A stretch of 54,478 nucleotides of DNA from Alistipes sp. (GTDB taxonomy: Bacteria > Bacillota > Clostridia > Oscillospirales > Ruminococcaceae), in the NCBI GenBank assembly GCA_023667265.1, contig JAMPAJ010000001.1, forward strand, positions 403,421-457,898, written 5' to 3'. The position numbers were made by a program, and so were the translations under genes. Shown here piece after piece: positions 42,308 through 51,021 of the stretch. Below the pieces are notes generated by a model. That model did not search any database. It was not told the origin of the DNA and saw only the letters and a program-made list of their open reading frames with translations. Every line of letters starts with the position of its first letter. The stretch's first letter is position 1.

Positions 42308-42326
42308 TGAAAGGCGGTGTGCAAAA

Positions 42327-43121
42327 TTGAAAAAACTTGGCAAGCTCTATCTTATTCTCGTACTGCTGTTTCTGTATGTTCCTATTTTTGTGCTGATCGT
42401 CTTTTCCTTTAACGAGACGAAGAGCCGGAGCGTTTTCAGCGGCTTTACGCTTGAATGGTACAAGCGGCTTTTCCACAACAGGATCATTATATCCTCGCTT
42501 ATCAACACGATACTCATTGCAGTTGCCGCAAGTATCGTCTCCACAGTTCTCGGAACTCTTGCGGCTATCGGAATAAACAGCATGAAAAAGGTGCCGAAGG
42601 CCGTCGTGATGAATGTGACGAATATGCCTATCATCAATCCGGAGATCGTAACGGGCGTTTCCCTTATGCTGCTTTTCGTTTTCTTCGCGGCGCGTATGAA
42701 CCTGGAATTTGGCTTCGTTACGCTGCTTATTGCTCATATCACCTTTGACGTGCCCTATGTCATACTGAACGTCATGCCCAAGTTCAAGCAGATGAATCCG
42801 CATATTTACGAGGCGGCGCAGGATCTCGGCTGCGGACCTTTCAAGGCTTTCCGCAAGGTCGTTCTTCCGGAGATAATGCCCGGCGTTATAAGTGGATTTC
42901 TCATGTCCTTCACCTACTCTCTTGACGATTTCGTTATAAGCTATTTCACAAGCGGCTCGACCTCACAGACGCTTCCTATCACCATATACTCCATGACCCG
43001 CCGCAAGGTCTCACCGGAGATAAATGCCCTTTCGACTCTGATATTCATTGCCGTTGTCATTGTGCTTATCGTGAAAAACGCCATTGAGTCAAGGGCTGCA
43101 AAGAAAAGCGGCATTGTATGA
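42327..43121 (+). CDS. potC: Spermidine/putrescine ABC importer permease PotC
   Basis: 264 aa with a TTG start at 42327, chosen because AAAGGCGG lies about 8 bases upstream and the protein then begins KKLGKLYLILVLLFLYVP, a normal first helix. The frame can be extended to an ATG at 42279, but that would overlap potB by 29 bases without a site. Six helices and the EAA loop EAAQDLGCGPFKAFRKVVLPEIMPG (about 165-189). Partner of PotB. Confidence 0.93.
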   Translation: MKKLGKLYLILVLLFLYVPIFVLIVFSFNETKSRSVFSGFTLEWYKRLFHNRIIISSLINTILIAVAASIVSTVLGTLAAIGINSMKKVPKAVVMNVTNMPIINPEIVTGVSLMLLFVFFAARMNLEFGFVTLLIAHITFDVPYVILNVMPKFKQMNPHIYEAAQDLGCGPFKAFRKVVLPEIMPGVISGFLMSFTYSLDDFVISYFTSGSTSQTLPITIYSMTRRKVSPEINALSTLIFIAVVIVLIVKNAIESRAAKKSGIV

Positions 43122-43161
43122 GGCAAGACAGTCTGAATTTTTTCTAAAAGGAATTACTTAC

Positions 43162-44427
43162 ATGAAAAAAACTTTATTATTATTTTTAGCCGCCGCAATG
43201 AGCTGTACAATGCTTGCCGGATGCGGCGGAGAAGCTGCCGTGGAAACAGATGAAGAGGAGGATTACACACAGACTCTCACTGTTTCCGATCCGGAATACT
43301 ATTCAAGGTTCAAGGGCAAGGGCATCTCAATAAACGTCTATAACTGGGGAGAATATATCTCCACAGGCGCGGAGGAGGGCACTCTTGACGTTAACGGCGA
43401 GTTTGAAAAGCTCACCGGTATAAAGGTCAACTACACCAACTTCGCCACAAACGAGGAGCTGTACGCGAAGCTGAAGGGCGGCGCGGCGTCATACGATGTT
43501 ATCATCCCATCCGACTACATGATAAGCAAAATGATAAAGGAGGATATGATACAGCCCCTGGATTTCGGGAATATCCCCAATTTCGAGTATATAATGGAGA
43601 ACTTTCGGAATCAGGACTACGACCCGGAAAACGCCTACTCCGTGCCCTATACCTGGGGAACTGTCGGAATCATTTACGATACCACCATGATCGATATCCC
43701 GGAGGAGGAGATAGACTGGGATCTGCTCTGGAACGAGGATTACGCCGACCAGATACTGATGTTCGACAACCCTCGCGACGCCTTCGCCATCGCGGAGATC
43801 ATGCTCGGCTATTCCCTTAATACCGAAGATCCCGAGGAGCTCCAGCAGACGGCATATAAGCTGCTCAGCCAGAAAAAAATCGTCCAGGGCTATGTCATGG
43901 ACGAAATTTTCGATAAAATGGGCGCAGGCGACGCTCTTATCGCGCCGTATTACGCCGGAGACGCGCTGACTATCATGGACGAAAACGAGGATCTGAACTT
44001 CGTTGTGCCCAAAAGCGGCACTAACCTCTTCGTGGACGCTATGTGCATCCCGACTGCGGCACGTCAGAAGGAGGCTGCGGAGATGTACATAAACTTTATG
44101 TGCGAGCCGGATATCGCCTACTCAAATATCGACTATATCTGCTATTCTACGCCGCATCAGGGCGCATATGATATGCTTGACGAGGAAGTACGGGAAAGTC
44201 ATATTTCCTATCCGAGCCAGGAATTTATCGGCGCAAATACGGAGGTTTTCGTCAATCTCTCCGACGAGGCGAACCTGAAAATGCAGGAGCTCTGGACTGA
44301 TATGAAGTCCGCTGAGGACGAAAACACCAACAAGTGGATAGCGCCTATCTTCCTGATCTTCTCATTCCTGCTCATGGCATTTGTGCTCATACGGCGTCAT
44401 ATTAAAAATAAAAAGGACTTGTTTTAA
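43162..44427 (+). CDS. potD: Spermidine/putrescine-binding lipoprotein PotD with C-terminal membrane helix
   Basis: 421 aa from the ATG at 43162 (AAAGGA upstream). Lipobox MLAGC gives lipid attachment at C20. The body (about 55-385) is a PotD-type polyamine receptor (INVYNWGEYIS, DVIIPSDYMISKM, VPYTWGTVGI, AGDAL, NLFVDAMCIPT). The last 32 residues are unusual: a hydrophobic helix (about 392-410, IAPIFLIFSFLLMAFVLI) and a basic end (RRHIKNKKDLF). PotD proteins normally end after the receptor domain, so this one seems anchored at both ends. The stop codon touches the TTG start of the next gene. Confidence 0.93.
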   Translation: MKKTLLLFLAAAMSCTMLAGCGGEAAVETDEEEDYTQTLTVSDPEYYSRFKGKGISINVYNWGEYISTGAEEGTLDVNGEFEKLTGIKVNYTNFATNEELYAKLKGGAASYDVIIPSDYMISKMIKEDMIQPLDFGNIPNFEYIMENFRNQDYDPENAYSVPYTWGTVGIIYDTTMIDIPEEEIDWDLLWNEDYADQILMFDNPRDAFAIAEIMLGYSLNTEDPEELQQTAYKLLSQKKIVQGYVMDEIFDKMGAGDALIAPYYAGDALTIMDENEDLNFVVPKSGTNLFVDAMCIPTAARQKEAAEMYINFMCEPDIAYSNIDYICYSTPHQGAYDMLDEEVRESHISYPSQEFIGANTEVFVNLSDEANLKMQELWTDMKSAEDENTNKWIAPIFLIFSFLLMAFVLIRRHIKNKKDLF

Positions 44428-45378
44428 TTGTTTCTGGAAAATTTAAGATTCAGCTTCAACGCCACAGTTCCGGTCTTTCTGATGATGGTTTTCGGCTGGT
44501 TCTGCGACAAGATAGGACTTTTAGACGACCATACGACCTCGAAGCTGAACAAATTCACATTCAAGACCACTCTTCCTGCGCTTCTCTTCGCCGACCTTTC
44601 TTCTGCGGATTTCCGGAAGGTCTGGGACACCGGATTTGTGCTGTTCTGCATTGCCGCAACTCTCGTCAGCGTGGCTCTGGCGCTGGTCTATTCCCTGCTT
44701 CACAAGGACAAGGCTGAGCGCGGAGAGATAATCCAGGCGGCGTACAGAAGCAGCGCGGCTGTACTTGGTATCGCCTTTGTCAAAAACATCTACGGCGAGG
44801 CGACTATGGCTGCGCTTATGATAGTCGGAACTGTTCCGCTGTACAACATCATAGCCGTGACCGCGCTCTCCCTGACCTCACCGGAAAAAAACAGGAGCAA
44901 GAAAGCTCTGCTCCTGGACACATTAAAGGGTATCGTTACGAATCCCATTATTATCGCCATTGCCCTTGGTATTCTCTGGTCGCTTTCTGGGCTCAGTCAG
45001 CCTGTTATCATGGAAAAATCCATTGGCTATCTCGGAAATATGGCGACTCCGCTGTCGCTTATTGCTCTTGGCGCGTCATTCAAGACGAGAGAGGCTAAGG
45101 GAAAAGTCGGCGTGACGGTGGGAATAGCGTTCATGAAGCTGATCCTCTTCTGCGGAATTTTTCTGCCCCTGGCGGTACTGGCTGGATTCCGCGGCGAAAA
45201 GCTTATTGCGATACTTGTCATGCTTGGAAGCGCGACCACTGGAAGCTGTTTTGTCATGGCGAAAAATTTCGGGCATCAGGGCACAATAACGGCATTTGCG
45301 GTCATGCTGACTACGCTGTGCAGCGCGTTTACCCTGACGACATGGCTGTTTGTGCTGAGGACGTTGAATTATATATAA
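44428..45378 (+). CDS. AEC (auxin efflux carrier)-family transporter
   Basis: 316 aa with a TTG start at 44428 immediately after the potD stop; AAGGA lies about 11 bases upstream within potD. About ten helices, with the family's repeated start NATVPVFLMMVFGWFCDKIGLLDD and FTFKTTLPALLFADLSSADF. Bacterial AEC proteins move malate, malonate or other small carboxylates; nothing points to one here. It appears to be the fifth gene of the pot operon. A polyamine role is possible but unproven. Confidence 0.86.
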   Translation: MFLENLRFSFNATVPVFLMMVFGWFCDKIGLLDDHTTSKLNKFTFKTTLPALLFADLSSADFRKVWDTGFVLFCIAATLVSVALALVYSLLHKDKAERGEIIQAAYRSSAAVLGIAFVKNIYGEATMAALMIVGTVPLYNIIAVTALSLTSPEKNRSKKALLLDTLKGIVTNPIIIAIALGILWSLSGLSQPVIMEKSIGYLGNMATPLSLIALGASFKTREAKGKVGVTVGIAFMKLILFCGIFLPLAVLAGFRGEKLIAILVMLGSATTGSCFVMAKNFGHQGTITAFAVMLTTLCSAFTLTTWLFVLRTLNYI

Positions 45379-45412
45379 AACCAAAGCACAACAAACCTCC
45401 CTCGCAAGCATA

Positions 45413-45459
45413 AACACCGGGTTTCAAAAGGGTCAATGACCCTTTTGAAACCCGGTGTT
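45413..45459. terminator. 47-bp perfect palindrome (family R2) between convergent genes
   Basis: Arms of 23 bases (AACACCGGGTTTCAAAAGGG... and complement) around one central A. It lies between the AEC gene and glgB, which converge. It shares TTTCAAAAGGG...CCCTTTTGAAACCCGGTGTT with the other R2 copies. Probable bidirectional terminator despite the lack of a long T run. Confidence 0.75.
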
Positions 45460-45485
45460 GTCAGCTGCGCCGACTTGAGACTCGG

Positions 45486-47312
45486 TCACTTGCAATTGTC
45501 CGCGTCTGGAATCCGCCTTAAAAAGAATATCCTTCCGCTGAACGGCGGTATATCCATTGTCAGCATATGCCTGCCGCCTTTGTCCTCCGCCTTGTATTTC
45601 GTTTCGCCAACAGGCGTTCTGCCGCTGAAAATTTCCCAGTCGGAATCAAGCAGCAGCGACTCCCGATAATCCCCGATCTCTACCTCATATCCGCTCTGAT
45701 ACCAGTCGGAAAGATTGAAAACTCCAAGTATATCCCCTGCCGCACTCTTTCGGCGTATAGCATAAATGCACCGATCTGCCGAATCGCAGTCCGACCACTC
45801 AAAATTAGTCGGATCATAGTCATAATGAAGCGCGCTGTATTTCAGATATATCTTGTTGACCGCCTTCGTAAACTCCCGGAATGAGTCGTGTGCCGGATAT
45901 TTCAGCATATCCCAGTCCTGCTCACGCTTCTCGTCCCACTCGCGAAGCTGCCCGAACTCGTTGCCCATAAAATTAAGCAGCTTTCCCGGATGGACTGCCA
46001 TGTACATATAAAGCGTCCGTGCCTGCGGAAATTTCTCCTCATAGCCGCCGTTCATCTTCTGCAGGACCGTCGCCTTGCCGTGAACAGTCTCGTCATGAGA
46101 AAGGGGCAGAATGAACCGCTCACTGTAGAAATAGACCATGGAAAATGTAAGCTTGTGGTAGTCGCGGCTGCGGTACATCGGAGCGCTCTGGAAATATTCA
46201 AGCGTATCGTGCATCCAGCCTAAGTCCCATTTATAGTCAAATCCCAGTCCGCCCTCAGAAACCGGAGCTGTTACCTTTGGATAGGACGAGGAATCCTCCG
46301 CTGCAAGAATACACGAGGGAAAACGCTCTTTAAGACCGCTGTTCATGTCCCGGAGGAACTGCATTGCAAAACGGTTTTCGCCCTTGTATTCCATGCCGTT
46401 CCAGTATATCATATTTTTTATCGCGTCCATTCGCAGTCCGTCGAAATGATACTCATCAAGCCAATATGCTGCCGCCGACTGCAAAAACGAGCGGACTTCG
46501 CCCTTTGAGTGCATAAAATTCCGGCTTCCCCATTCGTTATAGGCGGCTTCGTCGTCGGGAAACTCGTAAAGCCGCGTTCCGTCGTACTCGGTCAGTCCAT
46601 AGTGGTCAACGGCAAAATGAACCGGAACAAAATCCATTATCACGCCTATCCCACGCTTGTGACACTTGTCAACCAGCTCCATAAGCTGCACAGGCGTTCC
46701 GTAACGGGAGGTCGGTGCAAAAAATCCGGTTATCTGATAGCCCCAGGATTCGTCGCAGGGATGCTCGGAAAGAGGCATAAACTCGATGAAATTGAAGCTG
46801 TTTTCGGTGACGTAATCTATCAGGCTGTCGGCGATCTCGCTGCAATTATACCACTCGCAGCCCTTTTTCTCCGGATCCTCGGGCTTTTTCCACGAACCAA
46901 GATGCACCTCGTAAATATTCATTGGCTTATCCTTGCAGTCAGTTCTGCTTCTCATCCATCGGCTGTCTCCGAAACGATAGCTGAGACTGCGGATGACCGA
47001 GCAAGTGCCCGGACGCAGCTCGCTTCCATAGCCGTAAGGGTCGCAATGGTCGATAAAATCGCCGTTTTTGTCGTATATGCGGTACTTATAACGCATACCC
47101 TCCCGCGCGGCAGCGAGTTCAAGCTCATAGAAATTTCCGTCAGCCACGGATTCCATAGGAATATCCTTCCATTCGCTGAAATCGCCGATAACCGAAACCT
47201 TTGAGGCATTCGGAGCATAGGTGCGGAAAACAAATCCTCTTTTCATCGGGTGAACGCCAAGGTAATTGTAGGCATCAAAGCATTTGCCGCGGTAAAAATC
47301 AAAAATATCCAT
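45486..47312 (-). CDS. glgB: 1,4-alpha-glucan branching enzyme
   Basis: 608 aa, AAGGTGG before the ATG. N-terminal CBM48 (about 20-105), then a GH13 barrel with the nucleophile aspartate in DGLRMDAIKNMIY, acid glutamate in ILAAEDSSSYP and the transition-state aspartate in LSHDETVHGK. It transfers alpha-1,4 chains to alpha-1,6 branches in glycogen. No other glg gene is adjacent, which is unusual as glgB commonly clusters with glgC, glgD and glgA. It diverges from a TetR gene with overlapping -10 regions. Confidence 0.95.
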   Translation of the reverse strand: MDIFDFYRGKCFDAYNYLGVHPMKRGFVFRTYAPNASKVSVIGDFSEWKDIPMESVADGNFYELELAAAREGMRYKYRIYDKNGDFIDHCDPYGYGSELRPGTCSVIRSLSYRFGDSRWMRSRTDCKDKPMNIYEVHLGSWKKPEDPEKKGCEWYNCSEIADSLIDYVTENSFNFIEFMPLSEHPCDESWGYQITGFFAPTSRYGTPVQLMELVDKCHKRGIGVIMDFVPVHFAVDHYGLTEYDGTRLYEFPDDEAAYNEWGSRNFMHSKGEVRSFLQSAAAYWLDEYHFDGLRMDAIKNMIYWNGMEYKGENRFAMQFLRDMNSGLKERFPSCILAAEDSSSYPKVTAPVSEGGLGFDYKWDLGWMHDTLEYFQSAPMYRSRDYHKLTFSMVYFYSERFILPLSHDETVHGKATVLQKMNGGYEEKFPQARTLYMYMAVHPGKLLNFMGNEFGQLREWDEKREQDWDMLKYPAHDSFREFTKAVNKIYLKYSALHYDYDPTNFEWSDCDSADRCIYAIRRKSAAGDILGVFNLSDWYQSGYEVEIGDYRESLLLDSDWEIFSGRTPVGETKYKAEDKGGRHMLTMDIPPFSGRIFFLRRIPDADNCK

Positions 47313-47372
47313 AAAACCACCTTATTGTTAATAAAATTTAGGATAAATTTTGCCGAATATAGAAAAATCCTC

Positions 47373-47432
47373 TTGACAAAAGTATTATAATATACTATAA
47401 TATATTATAAGGCGATTTACTGAAAATTTCAA
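47373..47432. promoter_or_regulatory. Divergent glgB / tetR promoters sharing an AT palindrome
   Basis: Plus: TTGACA (47373-47378), 17 bases, TATAAT (47396-47401) for the TetR gene. Minus: TTGAAA (47427-47432), 17 bases, TATAAT (47404-47409) for glgB. A perfect 24-bp palindrome TATAATATA-CTATAA-TATATTATA (47386-47409) covers both -10 boxes. If the TetR protein binds it, both genes would be shut together. Part of the symmetry comes from the -10 boxes themselves. Confidence 0.7.
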
Positions 47433-47501
47433 TAATCAATTTTAAACTATCATCGTTTATGCGACTATAGTTGTAAAAAATCAAAAAAGGACGTATATCT
47501 T

Positions 47502-48038
47502 ATGGATCTTAGAATTGAGAAAACAAGAAATTCTATCAAAAATTCATTTTTGCAGCTTCGTTCCAAGAAGCCACTGGAAAAAATTACTATAAAAGAGCTG
47601 GCAGAAATGGCGAAAATCAATAAAGCGACATTCTATCTTCACTACAGAGACATCTACGACCTTTCGGAGACTCTCGAACGGCGGGTGGTCTGCGACTGCC
47701 TGAAAAACGTGGAAAATCCAAAGGATATTCTCGGAAATGTGGGCAAATTCATCCGCGATCTCGAGGATTCCTTCAATGAAAACGAACATCTTATAAAAAT
47801 TCTCTTTGAAGGCACGAGAAGCAGCAGCTTTACCTCACTTTTTGAAGAGGAACTGTACAAGATAATTTCGGAAGCCTATCCGGATTACGTGCCTACGCTG
47901 GAAAGCCGCATGAAGACGACTTTTTTGATACACGGCGCATATTATACTTATTTTAATTATATCGACCAGGGCATAAAGCCTGTTCTGAAGCTGCTGGAAT
48001 CTCTTTCCAGCGGAATCGTTAATTTTGAAAAACAATAA
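47502..48038 (+). CDS. TetR-family transcriptional regulator
   Basis: 178 aa. Helix-turn-helix at about 12-58 (IKNSFLQLRSKKPLEKITIKELAEMAKINKATFYLHYRDIYDL), with the TetR signature KATFY.HY. The C-terminal region is all-helical and of the DhaS/YfiR-like group that binds varied ligands. It lies divergent from glgB, 190 bases apart, and a shared palindrome suggests control of itself and of glgB. The ligand is unknown. The ribosome site is weak (AAAAAGGACG about 13 bases upstream). Confidence 0.9.
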   Translation: MDLRIEKTRNSIKNSFLQLRSKKPLEKITIKELAEMAKINKATFYLHYRDIYDLSETLERRVVCDCLKNVENPKDILGNVGKFIRDLEDSFNENEHLIKILFEGTRSSSFTSLFEEELYKIISEAYPDYVPTLESRMKTTFLIHGAYYTYFNYIDQGIKPVLKLLESLSSGIVNFEKQ

Positions 48039-48042
48039 CAAC

Positions 48043-48084
48043 ACCGGGTTTCAAAAGGGACAACCGTTCCTTTTGAAACCCGGT
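48043..48084. terminator. Family R2 palindrome between TetR and M23 genes
   Basis: ACCGGGTTTCAAAAGG (48043-48058) / CCTTTTGAAACCCGGT (48069-48084), 16 perfect pairs, then ATTTT. It lies between convergent genes like the copy at 45413. Confidence 0.78.
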
Positions 48085-48101
48085 ATTTTCGGCTTCCACG
48101 C

Positions 48102-49370
48102 TTAACCAATCAGAGCTTTTCGCATTGCTACCATATCATAAGCATCCGTTCTGCCGTCTCCGTTCATATCCGCACCAGCCATCTGCTCGGCAGTCAGCTT
48201 TACATCCCCAAGAAGATAGCCCTGGAGAACGACCGCATCTGCAATTGACAGCCTTCCGTCACCGTTAAGATCGCCGTTTCCGGGGCTCTGCGCTGTTCCC
48301 ACCTGAAACGTACCACTGACAAGCTTATAGGTATTGCCGCCGCTGTCTGTCGCCTCGACCAGGTACGCATAGCTGCCCTCGGTCAGCTTGTTAAACAATA
48401 TATCATCGTCAAATTCCGCCAGATCAAACGTTATTCCGTTTGGCTCAGCCGTGGACTCATAATACGCCTTTGAGCTGTCGGAGCTGTAAACTCCGGCTTT
48501 GACCAGCGTAAGCGGAAGTGCGGAGCTGATTTTTCCCTTGACCGAAAATGACGCGCCGACATCCATATTTCCCGTAGGACAGGTCTCGCCGCTTATTGTT
48601 ACGGATGACTGGATATCCCCGGTACGCTTGATAAATTCCATTGAACAAAAGCCGGAAACTCCGTTGCAGACAACGTGCGCCCACTGCGCGCTCGCTCTGG
48701 TAACGGTAAATTCCTCTCCAGGCTGTATCTGCCCCACAACGCCGTATTCCGAGCCGTGTCCGCTTCTGATGTTCAGATATGACGTAACTCCGGTCGTGGT
48801 ATAAATCCCTGCGTACTCCGCTGAGCAGTCACAATCCGCGCCGCCGGGGTCGCCGCCAGCCGTGCCGTTGAAGGTAAAATAGCTCAGCGGATCGTAATAG
48901 GTCACGTCAGGATAGCCGCCGAGAAGACTGTCGCACACGCCGAAATGCAGATGATCTCCGTATGCCACGCCTGTCTGACCTACGCCGCCTATGACCTCTC
49001 CGGCGCTTACGACCTGTCCAGCCGAAACGTTCATGCTGCTGCAATGCGCATAAAACGTATAGACTCCCAGTCCGTCATGCCGCAGGATTATAAGATTGCC
49101 ATAGTCGCCCATCCAGCTGGCAGACACGCAGACTCCGCCGTAAACCGCATAAATATTTGCACCTGCATCAGCCTCTATATCAATTGCATTATGTCCTGTT
49201 CCGCCGTTGTTGCGGTTAGCGTCGAAATAGCAGGTCACACGCTGATAGCTGCTGTCAAGAGGCCAGACGCAGGAGACCGCTGCCCTTGCGTCTATACCGG
49301 AAAAGAAGGTCATTCCCGCCATAAAAATACACGTGAGAAGAGCTGCGGCAGACTTGAAAAGCCGTTTCAT
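48102..49370 (-). CDS. Secreted M23 peptidase with SH3b domain and dockerin
   Basis: 422 aa; the ATG at 49370 overlaps the proS stop (TGATG) and uses a GAAAGG site inside proS. Signal peptide 1-30. LytM/M23 domain about 38-165 with zinc residues H60, D64 (GHNAIDIEAD) and H140, H142 (HLHFGV). Bacterial SH3 domain about 187-248 (YLNIRSGHGSEYGVVGQI). A third domain of unclear type about 255-350, then a type I dockerin 364-422 with two good calcium loops (DLNGDGRLSIAD, DMNGDGRTDAYD). M23 enzymes cut peptidoglycan cross-links. A dockerin on one would hold it on a scaffoldin, so it may trim the wall around an anchored cellulosome or attack other bacteria. Confidence 0.9.
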   Translation of the reverse strand: MKRLFKSAAALLTCIFMAGMTFFSGIDARAAVSCVWPLDSSYQRVTCYFDANRNNGGTGHNAIDIEADAGANIYAVYGGVCVSASWMGDYGNLIILRHDGLGVYTFYAHCSSMNVSAGQVVSAGEVIGGVGQTGVAYGDHLHFGVCDSLLGGYPDVTYYDPLSYFTFNGTAGGDPGGADCDCSAEYAGIYTTTGVTSYLNIRSGHGSEYGVVGQIQPGEEFTVTRASAQWAHVVCNGVSGFCSMEFIKRTGDIQSSVTISGETCPTGNMDVGASFSVKGKISSALPLTLVKAGVYSSDSSKAYYESTAEPNGITFDLAEFDDDILFNKLTEGSYAYLVEATDSGGNTYKLVSGTFQVGTAQSPGNGDLNGDGRLSIADAVVLQGYLLGDVKLTAEQMAGADMNGDGRTDAYDMVAMRKALIG

Positions 49371-50812
49371 CAATATGCCTTTCCCCAGTATACCATGTGC
49401 TTTGCAGGCTTTCCGCAGCAGACGCATTTACCTGCGATCTTCTCCTGCATAAGGGGAATACAGCGTGAGCCGACGCCGGTCTTTTCCTTTACCTCGTCCT
49501 CACAGGCTTCCTCGCCGCACCACATTGCCTTGATGAAGCCGTCTCCCTTTTCTTCGAGAGTGCTGACGATCTCGTCCATATTCTCGCAGGCGTAGGTTCT
49601 GTTGTTCATATTGTCGAGAGCCTTTGCAAACATTCCGTCCCGTGCCTCCTCAAGCTTTGCAGCAACTGTTTCCTCCAGCTTTTCAAGGGGAACGATAACC
49701 TTTTCGCCGTTCCAGCGTGAAGCGATAACACACTGTCCGTTCTCGATGTCCTTAGGACCTATCTCAACACGGACCGGAACTCCCTTCATCTCATACTCCG
49801 AGAACTTCCAGCCGGGAGAATTTTCGCTGTCGTCCAGCTTAACGCGGCATCCGGTCTTCGCGAGACGCTCTTTGAGCTCGTTAGCCTTGTCGAGAACGCC
49901 CTCCTTATGCTGTGCGATCGGAATGATAACAGCCTGGACAGGAGCGACAGCAGGCGGCAGAACGAGTCCCTCGTTGTCGCCGTGAGTCATGATAACCGCG
50001 CCGATAAGACGTGTTGTAACGCCCCAGCTTGTCTGATGAGGGAAAACTCTCCTGTTTTCCTTGTCCGTATACTGAATATCAAAAGCCTTTGCGAAGCCGT
50101 CGCCGAAATAGTGAGACGTACCAGCCTGGAGAGCCTTTCCGTCGTGCATGAGAGCCTCGATAGCGTATGTAGAAACGGCTCCGGCGAACTTGTCGGATTC
50201 CGTCTTTCTGCCCTTTACAACAGGCATAGCCAGCGCCTTTTCGCAAAACTCTGCATATACGTTGAGCATTCTCTCCGTCTCCTCAACAGCCTCCTCAGCA
50301 GTTGCATGGATCGTGTGCCCCTCCTGCCAGAGGAACTCACGTGAACGGAGGAAAGGACGCGTAGTCTTTTCCCAGCGAACGACGCTTACCCACTGGTTAT
50401 AGAGCTTGGGCAGGTCGCGGTAGGAGTGAACGATATTAGCGTAGTGCTCGCAGAAAAGCGTCTCTGAAGTCGGACGAACGCAGAGACGCTCCTCCAGCTT
50501 ATCGTTGCCGCCGTGAGTTACCCATGCGACCTCCGGAGCAAAGCCCTCGACGTGATCCTTTTCCTTCTGGAGCAGACCCTCGGGAATGAACATAGGCATA
50601 CAAACGTTCTCATGACCTGTCGCCTTGAACATACCGTCGAGGATATGCTGGATATTCTCCCAGATAGCGTAGCCATAGGGACGAATTACCATACAGCCCT
50701 TTACGCTTGTGTACTCGACAAGCTCTGCCTTTTTGCATATATCAGTATACCACTGCGCGAAATCCTCGTCCATCGAGGTTATCGCAGTAACCATTTTTTT
50801 ATCCTTTGCCAT
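49370..50812 (-). CDS. proS: Prolyl-tRNA synthetase, short (archaeal/eukaryotic) type
   Basis: 480 aa, GGAGG 9 bases before the ATG. Class II motifs: motif 2 [23 protein letters not shown] and motif 3 at the end of the core (LVLPPAVAP). The editing insertion of the bacterial long form is absent, and the C-terminal zinc-binding part has paired cysteines ([11 protein letters not shown]) and ends GKAY, which marks the ProS type 3. It charges tRNA-Pro. Its stop overlaps the start of the M23 peptidase, so a housekeeping synthetase and a secreted wall enzyme are made from one coupled message. Confidence 0.96.
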   Translation of the reverse strand: MAKDKKMVTAITSMDEDFAQWYTDICKKAELVEYTSVKGCMVIRPYGYAIWENIQHILDGMFKATGHENVCMPMFIPEGLLQKEKDHVEGFAPEVAWVTHGGNDKLEERLCVRPTSETLFCEHYANIVHSYRDLPKLYNQWVSVVRWEKTTRPFLRSREFLWQEGHTIHATAEEAVEETERMLNVYAEFCEKALAMPVVKGRKTESDKFAGAVSTYAIEALMHDGKALQAGTSHYFGDGFAKAFDIQYTDKENRRVFPHQTSWGVTTRLIGAVIMTHGDNEGLVLPPAVAPVQAVIIPIAQHKEGVLDKANELKERLAKTGCRVKLDDSENSPGWKFSEYEMKGVPVRVEIGPKDIENGQCVIASRWNGEKVIVPLEKLEETVAAKLEEARDGMFAKALDNMNNRTYACENMDEIVSTLEEKGDGFIKAMWCGEEACEDEVKEKTGVGSRCIPLMQEKIAGKCVCCGKPAKHMVYWGKAY

Positions 50813-50851
50813 ATTAAAAATCCTCCGTTAAGAATATTTTCCAATGCTTCT

Positions 50852-50973
50852 ATTATAACATATAATCTGTAAAATTGCAAGACGCGCGGAGAAAATATTG
50901 TTTGTAAATATTTATAGCGTGAAATTGCCGGCGGAGGCTCTCCGCTTATAACATATAATCCGGAAAATTGCAA
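50852..50973 (-). promoter_or_regulatory. Duplicated promoter upstream of proS with GC hairpin between copies
   Basis: Minus strand. Distal: TTGCAA (50968-50973), 17 bases, TATAAG (50945-50950). Proximal: TTGCAA (50875-50880), 17 bases, TATAAT (50852-50857). Both have TG one base before the -10; offset 93 bases. The segment between begins GCGGAGAGCCTCCGCCGGC at the distal -10. The 29-base promoter copies differ at only 3 positions. Same layout as at 40287-40408. Confidence 0.82.
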
Positions 50974-51021
50974 CCCACGCGGAAAAAATTTTGATTGTAA
51001 ATATTGATGATCTGATAATTA

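Noticed and set aside
42279-42326. Upstream ATG for potC, overlapping potB
   Set aside because: No ribosome site, and it adds a non-hydrophobic Cys/Arg-rich lead. The TTG at 42327 gives a normal start.
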